Positions 63,178-64,000 of a DNA stretch of 64,000 bases are shown here, one piece after another (within the stretch, counting starts at the first letter, position 1; the number at the start of each line of letters is the position of its first letter). The translations under genes and the position numbers were made by a program. Source of the stretch: Trametes villosa (lineage: Eukaryota; Basidiomycota; Agaricomycetes; Polyporales; Polyporaceae); the NCBI GenBank assembly GCA_002964805.2, contig PUDQ02000008.1:39042-103041 (forward strand). Direction: 5' to 3'. The notes under the pieces were generated by a model. The model did not search any database, was not told the DNA's origin, and saw nothing but the letters and a program-made list of their open reading frames with translations.

Positions 63178-64000
63178 ATGAACGACGCCCCGCAAGACAA
63201 CACGCAAGCCAGCAGCTCCGGGCAGCAAGCCTCGGAGCAACAGGGGTCACAACCTGCGGCCCCTCAACAACAAAACATCCCCTTCCCCCAACCTTCGCAG
63301 TTCCTGCTGCCGCAACAAGCGGCAGCTCCCGCATTCTCGTCCATGCCGGGGGTAACCCACCCCCAGCAGTTCCCGCATGCCTTCTCGCAGGGCATGCCCG
63401 CCTACGGGTTTCCGTACGGCGGCGGCTTCCAGTTCCCGCATCAAGCGGGTCCTGCATTCCAGAGCGCGCCCAGTTCGAGCGCGCCGATGCCACAGACTGG
63501 TGGCATCCCCCTCATGCCCTTCTCGAGCATGACCTGGGCGCCCGTAGCGGGCCAACACTTGTTGGTCGCGCACAGCGACAACTGCGCTGTGTGCGCGGAC
63601 TTTGTCCGCCACTACAACTCGGCGGCGTCAGACTCGACGTTCCGGGACGCGCAGACGCGCGTCCAGTCAGAACTGCAGCAGCGGTTCTGGCGGCACTTCG
63701 AGGAGCACCAGAGGGTGGAGGAGGGGAGGAGCCGCGATCGGATCGCGGAGCTCGAGGCGAAGCTCCAGAAGATGAAGGAGCTCGTCGACGAGACGAAGTC
63801 GATCCGGGACAGATACCGGAGCGAGCGCGAGGCCGCTCGCCAGGAGCGCGACGAGTACGAGCGCGAGCGCGATGAGGTGCGCTCGCAGTTGGAGGCTGAG
63901 CTCAGTCGGGCTCGGCACAGGAGGGTGTCGCCTCCGCGCGACGAACGACGACGCGACCCGAGGGAACTCAGCCCTCGGAGGAGGGATACTGCGAACGATA
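63178..64000 (+). CDS. Third open frame of the retroelement, Gln/Pro-rich with coiled coil (3' truncated by window)
   Basis: ATG at 63178-63180 opens a frame with no stop to the window end (274 codons plus one base), 247 nt after the pol stop and in another frame. Residues 1-110 are Gln/Pro/Ser/Ala-rich with Phe-Pro and Gly-Phe repeats. A short Cys/His segment (AHSDNCAVCADFVRHY) follows near 140-155. From about 158 to 250 the chain is a charged heptad-like helix (QQRFWRHFEEHQRVEEG, AELEAKLQKMKELVDE, EREAARQERDEYERE), ending in an Arg/Asp-rich tail. No homology is recognised. It shares the hairpin-rich texture of gag and pol, for example an 8 bp stem at 63486-63493/63500-63507, so it belongs to the element rather than to a neighbouring host gene. 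Confidence 0.65.
   Translation, partial: MNDAPQDNTQASSSGQQASEQQGSQPAAPQQQNIPFPQPSQFLLPQQAAAPAFSSMPGVTHPQQFPHAFSQGMPAYGFPYGGGFQFPHQAGPAFQSAPSSSAPMPQTGGIPLMPFSSMTWAPVAGQHLLVAHSDNCAVCADFVRHYNSAASDSTFRDAQTRVQSELQQRFWRHFEEHQRVEEGRSRDRIAELEAKLQKMKELVDETKSIRDRYRSEREAARQERDEYERERDEVRSQLEAELSRARHRRVSPPRDERRRDPRELSPRRRDTAND

Larger units (their letters stand above)
55963..64000 (+). mobile_element. Ty3/gypsy chromodomain LTR retrotransposon, 3' end beyond window
   Basis: The element appears to start at TGTAAC (55963), where a hairpin-dense sequence texture begins abruptly. It contains a leader or 5' LTR, gag with protease, pol in the order reverse transcriptase, RNase H, integrase, chromodomain (a chromovirus order), and a further open frame that leaves the window. 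Reading frames are intact apart from one in-frame TAG between gag and pol, suggesting a recent copy. The 3' LTR is outside the window, so LTR length and target duplication cannot be measured. Confidence 0.9.

Overview
The window looks like nuclear DNA of a filamentous basidiomycete, most likely an Agaricomycete. Genes are dense and cut by many 50-60 nt GT-AG introns with short exons. Several families are mushroom-type: a DUF6535 membrane protein, an array of seven-helix membrane proteins, an F-box protein and a Rua1 C-terminal zinc protein. Two large mobile elements are present, a Helitron and a chromodomain Ty3/gypsy retrotransposon. I hand-spliced the models; every multi-exon model sums to a multiple of three with consistent phases, but none has been checked against transcripts.

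Layout. 0.2-2.6 kb (-): a low-complexity, proline-rich protein with a Cys cluster. 3.6-10.0 kb (-): a Helitron with one long Rep/PIF1-helicase frame. 10.9-17.6 kb (-): three intact genes and one truncated copy of a seven-helix membrane protein family, arranged as two copies of a two-gene unit. 18.6-19.7 kb (+): PUP1, the beta-2 subunit of the 20S proteasome. 20.6-26.8 kb (+): three more members of the same membrane family. 28.2-29.9 kb (+): UDP-galactopyranose mutase. 30.2-32.7 kb (-): DUF6535 protein. 33.3-34.6 kb (+): BAR-domain protein. 35.7-36.9 kb (+): short-chain dehydrogenase. 38.1-38.9 kb (-): unknown protein. 39.1-40.9 kb (-): F-box protein. 41.7-42.6 kb (-) and 42.8-44.9 kb (+): a divergent pair, a p24 cargo receptor and a Rua1-type regulator. 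45.5-50.1 kb (+): PEX1, the peroxisomal AAA ATPase, in 21 exons. 50.9-51.2 kb: a MITE-like inverted-repeat element. 51.2-55.96 kb: GC-rich DNA without a recognisable gene. 55.96 kb to the window end (+): a Ty3/gypsy chromovirus-like element with gag-protease, pol and a third open frame that runs off the edge.

The strongest unexplained signal is in the retroelement. From its first base (TGTAAC at 55963) through leader, gag, pol and the third frame, it is packed with short perfect hairpins: stems of 6-10 bp with mostly 3-10 nt loops, about one every 30-40 nt, carried inside coding sequence. The flanking DNA and the other genes I inspected lack this. Gag-protease and pol are also one continuous reading frame interrupted by a single TAG, which sits at the 3' foot of one of these hairpins.

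The host genes are mostly housekeeping (proteasome, ER-Golgi traffic, peroxisome import recycling, membrane curvature, galactofuranose precursor synthesis) and do not form one pathway.
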